NCBI GenBank assembly: GCA_900763995.1
Contig: CAAFMK010000107.1
Span: 1 to 7,853, forward strand
Length of the DNA stretch: 7,853 nucleotides
Reading direction: 5' to 3'
From: an uncultured Oscillospiraceae bacterium
Lineage (GTDB): Bacteria; Bacillota; Clostridia; Oscillospirales; Oscillospiraceae
A program made the translations under genes and the position numbers. Of the stretch, positions 1-6,597 are shown in pieces. The notes beneath the pieces are model-generated. The model saw only the letters and a list, made by a program, of their open reading frames with translations, searched no databases and was not told where the DNA came from. Every line of letters starts with the position of its first letter. Positions within the stretch are counted from its first letter, which is position 1.

Positions 1-58
1 GATATCCTCAACATTTTTTTGATTTTTGTGGAAAATATCTGTGAGTATGTCCCAAATT
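1..58. other. AT-rich sequence downstream of the siroheme genes
   Basis: This is the short stretch after the CobA-HemD stop. It is clearly richer in A and T than the rest of the window. Read on the minus strand it shows no GC stem followed by a T run, so no terminator is visible. Its last bases on that strand read TTGAGGATATC, which contains a GAGG element that could serve as a ribosome binding site for a gene starting just outside the window. That is inference only; no coding sequence can be supported here. Confidence 0.4.
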
Positions 59-1540
59 TCAATATTTGATAAATATTGTGCACAAGGTTTCTACCATGGC
101 GTGGGCAGATGGGGAGGGGGCCACCAGAAAGGGCCGGCTGGTGTGGCGTTTGAGTTCCTGCGCTGTGACTGGGCCAATACACACACAGCCGATCCCCTCT
201 GGTAAGGTATGATACTGGGAGAAGAACTGCTTTACACCCCCAGCACTGGAAAAGAGCAGATAATCCACAGGTGGCAGAGGAGATGGGGAAGGGACAGACC
301 GTGTGATGTAGAGTGGAATATCCTCCGTGGAGATCCCATGCTCCCTGAGCTGCTGGGGCAGCATGGCCACCCCCTGCGCAGAGCGGAGCAGATAGACATC
401 CTCCCCCGGGGCCACAGCCTGACATAGCGCCTGAGCCAGTCCCTGACTGGTGTAGGTGTCTGGACACAGATCCGGCTGGATGCCCAGCTGGGAGAGGGCC
501 TCCCCGGTGGCTGGGCCAATGACTGCGAATTTACAGTGGGAGAAGTGCCGCAGATCCAGCCTGTCCCGGTGTATCTGCTGGGAAAACATGGCCACTCCGT
601 TGACGCTGGTGAATACCAGCCAGTGGGGGGCACCGTCAAAAAGCTGGGTGGGGCTCCATGTTGTGGGTACAGGCTCTACCACCGACTCCATCACCTGATG
701 AACCTGGGCCCCCTTAGCCAACAGCAGCCCCTCCAGCTTTTTCTGGATGGCGGGGGTGCCAGTAAGCCCCACCCGAACCCCCTCCAGAGGGCGGGGACTC
801 TGATTGGTCAGATCCAGGGCTGCCACCTCACCCACCATAATGATGGCGGGTGGGAGTACCTGGGCCTGTCTGGTTTTCTGTGCCAGATCGGCAAGGGTGC
901 CCCGCACCACGGCGGGGTGGGCGGAACACCCCCCGGAAAGGACAGCCGCCGGGGTAGACAGAGGTTTTCCACCTTGGATCAGCCGCTCGATCAATATCTC
1001 CAGCCGGGACAGACCCATTAGAAAGACCAGAGTTCCCCTCAGTGATGCCAGCCGATCCAGATCCTCTGGAAGGCCGTCTGGAGTGTTGGCGGTGTGGGCG
1101 GTGATGATGTGCAGACTTTGGCTCAGGCCCCGGTGGGTGACCGGGATGCCCGCCTGCGCGGGGATGGCGATGGCTGAGGTGATGCCGGGCACCTCCTCAT
1201 ATGGAACGTTGGCCTTTTGCAGGGCCAACAGTTCCTCACCGCCCCGGCCAAAGACAAAGGGATCCCCCCCTTTGAGCCGTGCTACACGCCTGCCCTGTTG
1301 GGCCAGCTGGACAAGCGTGGAGGAAATTTCCTGCTGTGTGGCGGAATGGTGTCCCTGGCGTTTTCCCATATAGAGTCGTTCCACCGTATCAGGGAGGCTG
1401 CGGAGCAGCTCCTGGTCGATCAAATCGTCATAGACCACCACATCACAGCTTTGGAGCAGACGAAGTCCCCGCACTGTGATGAGATCTGCCAGGCCGCAGC
1501 CCGCCCCAATGAGATAGACATATCCGGATGGGTCACTCAT
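59..1540 (-). CDS. cobA-hemD: Uroporphyrinogen-III C-methyltransferase / uroporphyrinogen-III synthase fusion (CobA-HemD)
   Basis: A 493-residue cytoplasmic bifunctional enzyme. The C-terminal half (about 255-493) is HemD-like and would cyclise hydroxymethylbilane to uroporphyrinogen III. The N-terminal half (about 6-245) is a SAM-dependent methyltransferase making precorrin-2, the branch point to siroheme and cobalamin. Visible CobA motifs are the glycine-rich GAGCG start (12-16), VVYDDLID (35-42), RLKGGDPFVFGRGGEE (88-103) and VPGITSAIA with GIPVTHRG (117-138). In HemD, FTSVNGV and LLFSSAGGV-type segments fit the two-lobed fold. The chosen ATG overlaps the stop of the preceding gene as ATGA and has AGAGGAGG about 6 nt upstream. 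The frame is open further upstream to 1894, but that part lies inside the dehydrogenase gene and resembles nothing. Fusions of this kind are common in Clostridia. HemC, which often precedes it, is absent here. Confidence 0.95.
   Translation of the reverse strand: MSDPSGYVYLIGAGCGLADLITVRGLRLLQSCDVVVYDDLIDQELLRSLPDTVERLYMGKRQGHHSATQQEISSTLVQLAQQGRRVARLKGGDPFVFGRGGEELLALQKANVPYEEVPGITSAIAIPAQAGIPVTHRGLSQSLHIITAHTANTPDGLPEDLDRLASLRGTLVFLMGLSRLEILIERLIQGGKPLSTPAAVLSGGCSAHPAVVRGTLADLAQKTRQAQVLPPAIIMVGEVAALDLTNQSPRPLEGVRVGLTGTPAIQKKLEGLLLAKGAQVHQVMESVVEPVPTTWSPTQLFDGAPHWLVFTSVNGVAMFSQQIHRDRLDLRHFSHCKFAVIGPATGEALSQLGIQPDLCPDTYTSQGLAQALCQAVAPGEDVYLLRSAQGVAMLPQQLREHGISTEDIPLYITRSVPSPSPLPPVDYLLFSSAGGVKQFFSQYHTLPEGIGCVCIGPVTAQELKRHTSRPFLVAPSPSAHAMVETLCTIFIKY
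60..78 (-). repeat. AT-rich perfect inverted repeat over the cobA-hemD stop codon
   Basis: Plus-strand CAATATTT (60-67) is the reverse complement of AAATATTG (71-78), with a 3-nt centre GAT. In the mRNA this forms an 8-bp stem, almost all A-U, covering the last codons and two bases of the UGA stop. No U run follows, so it is not a classical terminator. It may be an mRNA 3' structure, a binding site, or chance in AT-rich sequence. Confidence 0.4.
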
Positions 1541-2160
1541 GCTGTTTCCTCCTCTATGGCCTGGACATAGGACAGTGTCTCCTCTAGAGTGAGGGGAGCC
1601 TTCTTGTCCAGACAGGCATAAAATAGCAGCTTCATCAGCTGTTCCCGCTGGTGCAGCTGGGAAAATGTTTGTTGCGCCATAGGGCGCTGTTGGGCCAGAA
1701 AGGACAGGATCTCCCCAAAATTCTCTGGGATCATGCTGGAAAACTGTTCCTTGAGATAGATGGCCGCCGAGGGGCTTTCCCCGCTGGTGGAAATGCCCAC
1801 GGAGAGACCGCCCCTCTGGATGAGAGATGGGAATAAAAAGGTGCTGGCCTGTTTGTCGTCCACCACATTGACCGGGATGTGCCGCTGCTGACACAGCTGG
1901 GAGATCTGGTGGTTGAGGGCCTGGTCATTGGTGGCGGCAATGACCAGGGTATGCCCATCCAAGTCAGTTGATACAAATGGGCGGTGGTGCAGCACCAGCT
2001 TCGGATTTTGCTCCAGCTCTGGCAGGAGTTTTGGGGATACAATGGTGATCTTCGGGCCGTATGGCAGCAGCTTCTCCACCTTGCGTAGTGCCACCAAGCC
2101 GCCTCCCACCACAAGGGCACTGGCCCCCTCCAGCTCTATAAATAATGGAAAATAGCCCAT
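1537..2160 (-). CDS. Precorrin-2 dehydrogenase / putative sirohydrochlorin ferrochelatase (CysG N-terminal/Met8 type)
   Basis: A 207-residue soluble protein, the usual length for stand-alone siroheme synthase domains (SirC/Met8/YlnF type). It should oxidise precorrin-2 to sirohydrochlorin with NAD+, and bifunctional relatives also insert Fe2+. The N-terminus carries the NAD-binding signature VVGGGLVALRKVEKLL (17-32), followed by LVIAATND (73-80) and NVVDD (99-103), the region holding the catalytic aspartate in CysG and Met8. FLFPS (109-113) and GISTSG (123-128) follow; Ser127 aligns with the regulatory serine of CysG. The C-terminal part (about 145-207) is the helical dimerisation tail. AAGGAGG lies 6 nt before the ATG, in the 10-nt gap after the ATPase stop. 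Its stop overlaps the cobA-hemD start, implying translational coupling. Whether it chelates iron or is only a dehydrogenase cannot be told from sequence. Confidence 0.93.
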   Translation of the reverse strand: MGYFPLFIELEGASALVVGGGLVALRKVEKLLPYGPKITIVSPKLLPELEQNPKLVLHHRPFVSTDLDGHTLVIAATNDQALNHQISQLCQQRHIPVNVVDDKQASTFLFPSLIQRGGLSVGISTSGESPSAAIYLKEQFSSMIPENFGEILSFLAQQRPMAQQTFSQLHQREQLMKLLFYACLDKKAPLTLEETLSYVQAIEEETA

Positions 2161-2170
2161 TTGATCCTCC

Positions 2171-2938
2171 TTACTGTGTGTGGGCCGTGCAGTAGTACTG
2201 CCAGCCCTCCGGGGTGTCTATTCGGCGAAGGTTGATTCCAAATACCTGGTTCAGGATGCCACTGGAGTAGACCTCATCCGGACTGCCCAGCCGACACAGC
2301 CGCTGTTCAGAAAGTACCGCCACCTGGTCTGCACAGCGCAGGGCGAGACCCAGATCGTGGAGCACCACTGCCACCGCTCGCCCGGAGCCAGCCAGACGCC
2401 GGAGCAGGGCCATGACCTCCAGCTGGTGGCTGATGTCCAGATAGGTGGTGGGCTCATCCATAAAAATGGTCTGGGTGTCCTGGGCCAGCGCCATAGCCAG
2501 ATAGATTTTCTGCCGCTGTCCACCACTCAGCTGCTCCATAGGGCGATGGGCCAGCGAGAGGGCATCGGCCCAGCGCAGGGCCTGCTCTGCCATAGCGTGA
2601 TCCTCTGGGCGGTAGTGCCTGGGGTAGGACAGGTAGGGAAAACGCCCATGGAGTACCATTTTTTGGGCGGTGATGTTTGGAACATTGCGGCTCTGGGCCA
2701 GATAGGTCACCTGCTGGGCGATCTGGCGGGGACTTAGGGTACAAAGAGGGGTGCCATGGAGGAGGATCTCGCCGCTGGTGATGGGAATAAGCCCAAGAGC
2801 GGCCTTAAACAGGGTACTTTTGCCGCATCCGTTTGGCCCCAGCAGTGCAGTGACCTGACCTGTGGGAAAGGACAGGGTGAGATCCTCTAATACCCGGTGC
2901 CCATTGTACCCGGCTGTAATATGGTGCAGCTCAACCAT
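2171..2938 (-). CDS. ABC transporter ATP-binding protein, FecE/BtuD-like (iron-chelate/heme/cobalamin class)
   Basis: A 255-residue cytoplasmic ATPase that powers the adjacent permease. All nucleotide-binding motifs are intact: Walker A GPNGCGKST (34-42), Q-loop Gln82 (TYLAQ), signature LSGGQRQK (137-144), Walker B TIFMDE (157-162) with D-loop YLD (166-168), and the switch histidine in VVLHDLGLALR (His194). The HGRFPYL segment (97-103) after the Q-loop is typical of siderophore, heme and B12 importer ATPases. The start ATG overlaps the permease stop by 8 bases and is preceded by AGGGGGCGG, so the two should be translated together. The stop is 10 nt before the dehydrogenase start, which places the importer and the siroheme genes in one transcript. 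The substrate cannot be deduced from the ATPase. Confidence 0.95.
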   Translation of the reverse strand: MVELHHITAGYNGHRVLEDLTLSFPTGQVTALLGPNGCGKSTLFKAALGLIPITSGEILLHGTPLCTLSPRQIAQQVTYLAQSRNVPNITAQKMVLHGRFPYLSYPRHYRPEDHAMAEQALRWADALSLAHRPMEQLSGGQRQKIYLAMALAQDTQTIFMDEPTTYLDISHQLEVMALLRRLAGSGRAVAVVLHDLGLALRCADQVAVLSEQRLCRLGSPDEVYSSGILNQVFGINLRRIDTPEGWQYYCTAHTQ

Positions 2939-3947
2939 GAATCCGCCCCCTTTTCTGGCACAGCAGCAGGAAAATAAAGAACGGACCGCCCAACAGGGAC
3001 ATCACAATGCCCACAGGCAGCTCATATGGGGCGAAAATCAGCCGGGCCAGCAAATCACAGCCGCACAGCACTGTCCCGCCAGCAAAGAGAGAGGCCCCGA
3101 GGAGTGGGCCGCTCTCCTCACCCACAAGGCGGCGCATCATGTGGGGAACCATCAGCCCCACAAAGCCCAAAAGGCCGGAAAAGCTCACCGCTGCCCCGGC
3201 CAGAATGGCGGCAATGCCCAGGGCCAGCAGCCGCAGTCCCCGGGCAGGCAGACCAAGGGCCTGGGCCTGCTCCCGGCCAAGGGCCAGAATGTCCAGTTCA
3301 TTGTGTAATGAGAGAGCCGCGACAAGTCCGGGGAAGATCAGCCAGCAGGCTGGGCCCAGCTGGGCCATGGATACTCCGGCAAGTCCGCCGATCCGAAAAT
3401 CGGAGTAACCGCTGAGAGACTCAGGAAAGAAGGTGAGGACACAGTCCACCCCAGCACTGAAAATGCCAGACATAGCCACACCAGCCAGAACCAGAGTCAG
3501 CCGGGAGGCCCCGGTGCGCTCAGCGATGGAGAGCACCACCACCGCTCCCAGAAAAGCCCCCCCCATAGCAGCAAAGGGGACAGCGGCAACTGCCATGGGG
3601 GCAATGGCACAGCACAGGGCGGCAGCCAGACCAGCCCCGGCGTTGACCCCAAGGGTGCTGGGAGCGGCCAGAGGGTTTGCAAGTACCACCTGTACGATCA
3701 CACCGGAGCAGGCCAGGGTCGCCCCGGCCAGCAGTCCGGCACAGGTGCGGGGCAGACGGACATAGCGGACAATTCGGGCCGCCACAGTGTCCCCACTGGT
3801 CAATAGCCCGGAAAACACATCAGAAAGGGAGATGGCCTCCGGCCCCAGACATAAGCTAAGTCCCCCCACCACAGCCGTCATAAGGGCCAGCAGAAGAATG
3901 ATTTTGCGGTTAGCGCTGGGGGTACAATATGTCTGCAAGTCCTTCAT
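2931..3947 (-). CDS. ABC transporter permease, FecCD/BtuC family
   Basis: A 338-residue, strongly hydrophobic integral membrane protein, close to the usual FecCD length with about ten helices; the first is near residues 15-36. Family signatures seen are RLPR (64-67), GATLACSG (75-82), NPLAAPSTLG (91-100), an internal GLLGFVGLMVPHMMRRL-type segment before the coupling region, and the C-terminal LPVGIVMSLLGGPFFIFLL. It would form the homodimeric channel taking substrate from the lipoprotein to the cytoplasm. I start at the ATG giving MKDLQTYC, because GGGGGGAGG lies just upstream. A further in-frame ATG at 3968 would add seven residues but has no good ribosome binding site. With the chosen start the gene overlaps the lipoprotein gene by 38 bases in another frame, pointing to translational coupling. 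The residue before NPLA is Ala; relatives usually have Arg. Confidence 0.92.
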   Translation of the reverse strand: MKDLQTYCTPSANRKIILLLALMTAVVGGLSLCLGPEAISLSDVFSGLLTSGDTVAARIVRYVRLPRTCAGLLAGATLACSGVIVQVVLANPLAAPSTLGVNAGAGLAAALCCAIAPMAVAAVPFAAMGGAFLGAVVVLSIAERTGASRLTLVLAGVAMSGIFSAGVDCVLTFFPESLSGYSDFRIGGLAGVSMAQLGPACWLIFPGLVAALSLHNELDILALGREQAQALGLPARGLRLLALGIAAILAGAAVSFSGLLGFVGLMVPHMMRRLVGEESGPLLGASLFAGGTVLCGCDLLARLIFAPYELPVGIVMSLLGGPFFIFLLLCQKRGRIHG

Positions 3948-4863
3948 ATGCCTCCCCCCACCGTGCATTTGGCTTCAGGTTGTAAAGCTGCTGGTCCATC
4001 AGATAAAAACGATCCTCTTGTACCGCCCTCAGACTGGCCCAGGCCGGGTTGGACAGCAGGGTGCCCTCCAGCATTTTCTGGGCATCTGTTGGGTCGGAGC
4101 CCTGAAGTACCACAAAGATGTAGTCTGGATCGGTGGCCAGAATGGTCTCCATACTCAAAGACTCCAGCAGGGCGGTCTGACTGTCTGCAATGTTGATACA
4201 GTCCATTTCCGCAAGCATCTCACCCAGTACAGTATTCTGGCTGTTTTTCACCTTGCAGCTGGAGCCGGTGGCCCGGATGTAGAGCACGGTGGGCTGTCTG
4301 CCGTCTGCCCTGGCTTTGGCCTGATCCACCTGGGCCTTAATGTCAGAGCCATACTGGGTATAGGCATCCTGCTGTCCTGTGATGTGGGTACAGATCTCCA
4401 GCATACGCAGATAGTCCTCAAAGGAGCTGACATCAAAACAGGCGGCGGGGATATTCAGCTGGTCACAGAGCTCCATCAGCTCCACATTGGCAGCTGTTTT
4501 GGTGCTTCCAATGACAAAGTCTGGCTCAGTGGCCAGCAGGGTTTCCACATTGGGGGTTTTGACAGCCCCCAGATGCTTCACATCCTCAGAAAGGCCAAGG
4601 TCAAATTGTGTCCAGGTGTCATCCGCTGCGGCAACCAGTGTTCCCTTTCCCCCGGCCAGACACCATACATCCGCAAAGCTGCCAATGAGGGCGGCTACCC
4701 GTTTGGGGCGGCGGAGGGTCACAGTGCGCCCCAGATCATCAGTAAAGGTGACGGTCTGCTCCATCTGCTCCAACTGGGAGGACTGGGGCGGTGTGGGAGT
4801 GGTACAGCCAGCCATAGAAAAAAGCAGGGTGGCACAAATCAGAGTAGAAATCCATCGTTTCAT
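3910..4863 (-). CDS. Class III ABC substrate-binding lipoprotein (Peripla_BP_2/TroA-like fold)
   Basis: A 317-residue extracellular binding protein anchored by lipid. The signal peptide is short: MKRW, a hydrophobic stretch, then SMAGC with the predicted lipidated Cys20 (Met at -3 is slightly off consensus). A Thr/Pro/Ser/Gln-rich linker follows. The mature part starts with VTFTDDLGRTVTL and PKRVAAL, the classic opening of iron-chelate/B12/heme binding proteins. It continues with SFADVWCLAGG, VETLLATEPDFVIGS and a second lobe with ETILATDPDYIFVVLQG, as expected for two lobes joined by a helix. No obvious His/Glu metal-site pattern stands out, so a chelated metal, tetrapyrrole, or oxyanion such as molybdate are all possible. 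The ATG has GAGG 7 nt upstream and lies just past the terminator hairpin. It heads the importer genes. Confidence 0.9.
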   Translation of the reverse strand: MKRWISTLICATLLFSMAGCTTPTPPQSSQLEQMEQTVTFTDDLGRTVTLRRPKRVAALIGSFADVWCLAGGKGTLVAAADDTWTQFDLGLSEDVKHLGAVKTPNVETLLATEPDFVIGSTKTAANVELMELCDQLNIPAACFDVSSFEDYLRMLEICTHITGQQDAYTQYGSDIKAQVDQAKARADGRQPTVLYIRATGSSCKVKNSQNTVLGEMLAEMDCINIADSQTALLESLSMETILATDPDYIFVVLQGSDPTDAQKMLEGTLLSNPAWASLRAVQEDRFYLMDQQLYNLKPNARWGEAYEGLADILYPQR

Positions 4864-4881
4864 ATATATTCCTCACAGTAT

Positions 4882-4930
4882 CAAAAGAAAGCCGCAGAGT
4901 CAGCACCAGGTGTATCTGCTGACTCTGCGG
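4882..4930 (-). terminator. Rho-independent terminator or attenuator between the reductase and the importer genes
   Basis: CCGCAGAGTCAGCA (4892-4905) is a perfect 14-base reverse complement of TGCTGACTCTGCGG (4917-4930), with an 11-nt loop. On the minus strand, the direction of both flanking genes, the stem is followed at once by CTTTCTTTTGA, the expected U-rich tail interrupted by one C. It begins 14 nt after the reductase stop. The plus side of the stem lacks a good T run, so it acts leftward. The downstream genes then need read-through or their own promoter. I see no convincing promoter in the 28 nt after the hairpin. Confidence 0.85.
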
Positions 4931-4944
4931 TCTGCGTTTATCGA

Positions 4945-6495
4945 TCAGCCAAGAAGGGGCTTGGCAAGCTGGTCAACACCCTGGGGCTTGGCCTGAAGCC
5001 ATGTGGCAAAGTCCATACCGCTGGTGGCCACAGTGCGGCCCAGCTCCACCAGGAAGGCGGGTATATCAGACTCCAACATGGTGCCCAGCTCCCGGCCCAT
5101 AGACTCGTGGCCCTGCTTGCCGCAGCCGCCGACAAACAGAACATAGGCACTCTGGGGCGCTCCATCTACCACTTTGGAAGCGCCGCGGAAGCCCATAGCC
5201 CCAGTCTGGTGGGTGCCGCAGGAGGAGGGACAGCCGGAGATGTGGATCTGGGGCAGAGCGCCATCTGGAAGCTGTGCCTTCTGCACAGCATCTACACAGG
5301 CGGCCAGCAGGCCCTGAGAATCCCGCATACCCACCTGGCAGGTGGCCCCGCCAATGCAGCTGACAGAGGTCTCAAAGAGGGTGTGTGCACTGTCAGGATC
5401 AGTGAGTGCCAAAAGTTCTTTGGCCTCCCTGCCAGTGAGGTTGACCAGATAGGCCCCCTCATCAGGGGATAGGCGCATCTCTGCGGCCTCTATGCCAGAG
5501 AGGAGATCAAATACACGGCACAGGGTATCCAGATTGGGCTGACCGCCCAGAGGGTGCCAGATGACGGTGTACAGTCCCAGCTGCTTTTGGGGGATGACTC
5601 TGGGGTCAGAGAGGGTGGTGCCGTCTCCGGTTTTAGTGACGATCTGGGGGGAGATGGTCAGATCCAGGTTTTCTCCGCTGGAGAGCACCTCCTGAAGCTT
5701 CTCCCCAAAAGCCTTGATATAGCCCTCGGGGCCACCGCAGACATCCTGCATATAGCGTGTCCGGGCCTTGCCCCGGTTCTCGTAGTTGCCATAGGCCCGG
5801 AAGGTCAGCCACATGGCCTTGATATAGTAGCAGATCTTCTCTGGGGCAACGGCCTGCGCCACCTTGACACCCAGGCGGGGGTTGTTGCCCAGGCCACCAG
5901 CGCTGTATACATCAAAGGTTCCATCCGGGCGGGCAGCAAAGCCCAGATCCCGATAGGTGGCATGGGTCAGGTTGGCAGGGGAACTGGAGAATCCCACCTT
6001 CAGCTTGCGTGGCATCTTCTCCGCCTTGATAAAGGTGAGAAGATAGTTTCCAGCGGCCTCGGCCCAGGGGAGGACATCAAAGTATTCCCCCTCCTCCAGC
6101 CCGGACATGGGGGAGCACATCACATTGCGGGGAAAATCTCCGCCCCCGCCAATTGGAATGATCCCACAGTCCAGCGCCTGCTCCAAAATGGTGCACAGTG
6201 GCTCCTGCTCCAGATCATGGAACTGAATGGTCTGGCAGGTGGTAAAGTGGGCCCTGGGTACGTGGTAGGTGCGGATGGCATTGGCGAGAAAGACCATCTT
6301 TTCCCGTGTGACACGACCGGCGGGCATGCGCAGACGCAGCATACTGGCCTTACCGCCCTTTTGGGCGTAGCTTCCATAATAGCCTGAGAAGCCCTTATAG
6401 GCCCCCTTGTCCAATTCACCGGCATAGAATGCAGCTGTTTTTTCACGAAAAGCGGGGAGGTCTTCCTTCCAGCTTTTCGGATGAATGGTAGTCAT
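4945..6495 (-). CDS. Siroheme/[4Fe-4S] sulfite or nitrite reductase (ferredoxin-type, single subunit)
   Basis: A 516-residue cytoplasmic reductase of the NirA/CysI superfamily, catalysing a six-electron reduction (sulfite to sulfide or nitrite to ammonium). Two ferredoxin-like half-domains are visible, at about 45-110 and 300-365. The cofactor ligands are complete: CIGGATC (Cys380, Cys386) and CPSSC (Cys422, Cys426), with spacing close to E. coli CysI. Active-site basic residues also fit: PRNVMC (Arg123) and PRKLK (Lys164, Lys166). The exception is TTCQTIQ (85-91), where Cys87 occupies the position of the TTRQ arginine (CysI Arg83) that contacts siroheme and the anion; the codon is TGC at 6235-6237. 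GAGGG lies about 6 nt before the ATG. It leads a cluster encoding siroheme synthesis. No flavoprotein or ferredoxin partner is adjacent. Sulfite versus nitrite specificity cannot be decided from this sequence. Confidence 0.93.
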   Translation of the reverse strand: MTTIHPKSWKEDLPAFREKTAAFYAGELDKGAYKGFSGYYGSYAQKGGKASMLRLRMPAGRVTREKMVFLANAIRTYHVPRAHFTTCQTIQFHDLEQEPLCTILEQALDCGIIPIGGGGDFPRNVMCSPMSGLEEGEYFDVLPWAEAAGNYLLTFIKAEKMPRKLKVGFSSSPANLTHATYRDLGFAARPDGTFDVYSAGGLGNNPRLGVKVAQAVAPEKICYYIKAMWLTFRAYGNYENRGKARTRYMQDVCGGPEGYIKAFGEKLQEVLSSGENLDLTISPQIVTKTGDGTTLSDPRVIPQKQLGLYTVIWHPLGGQPNLDTLCRVFDLLSGIEAAEMRLSPDEGAYLVNLTGREAKELLALTDPDSAHTLFETSVSCIGGATCQVGMRDSQGLLAACVDAVQKAQLPDGALPQIHISGCPSSCGTHQTGAMGFRGASKVVDGAPQSAYVLFVGGCGKQGHESMGRELGTMLESDIPAFLVELGRTVATSGMDFATWLQAKPQGVDQLAKPLLG

Positions 6496-6541
6496 ACACA
6501 GCCCTCATTTCTTGTAGTATAGTCAGATTCGGATACGATCC

Positions 6542-6570
6542 ATTCTACCACGCTCTTCCAACTCATGCAA
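6542..6570 (-). promoter_or_regulatory. Predicted sigma-A promoter for the reductase gene
   Basis: On the minus strand, TTGCAT (-35, 6565-6570) and TAGAAT (-10, 6542-6547) are separated by 17 bases, and TGG just before the -10 gives an extended TGnTAGAAT. The -35 matches only three of six consensus bases; the -10 matches five. The predicted start near 6535 leaves a leader of about 40 nt, too short for a usual riboswitch. Confidence 0.55.
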
Positions 6571-6597
6571 GGGTGAAGCGGGGGAAAGAGAGGATCG

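Noticed and set aside
1..14. Start of a downstream gene at the minus-strand ATG at position 14
   Set aside because: Only four codons are visible and no ribosome binding site precedes it. The GAGG at the edge fits a start outside the window better.
60..78. Inverted repeat near the cobA-hemD stop as a rho-independent terminator
   Set aside because: The stem is nearly all A-T and no T run follows on the minus strand.
1541..1894. A 118-residue N-terminal extension of the CobA-HemD reading frame
   Set aside because: It lies within the precorrin-2 dehydrogenase gene in another frame, has low-complexity Gly/Pro/His-rich composition and no domain similarity. The ATG at 1540 has a strong ribosome binding site and aligns with normal CobA N-termini.
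3787..5472. A 561-codon open frame on the plus strand
   Set aside because: It runs antisense across the lipoprotein gene, the terminator and part of the reductase, shows no recognisable domain, and is explained by the GC-rich codon use of the true minus-strand genes.
5554..6387. A 277-codon plus-strand open frame opposite the reductase
   Set aside because: It is antisense to a well-conserved enzyme, is Gly-rich without motifs, and has no suitable ribosome binding site or promoter.
6496..6535. A riboswitch or T-box leader for the reductase
   Set aside because: The predicted leader is only about 40 nt, with no conserved riboswitch elements visible.
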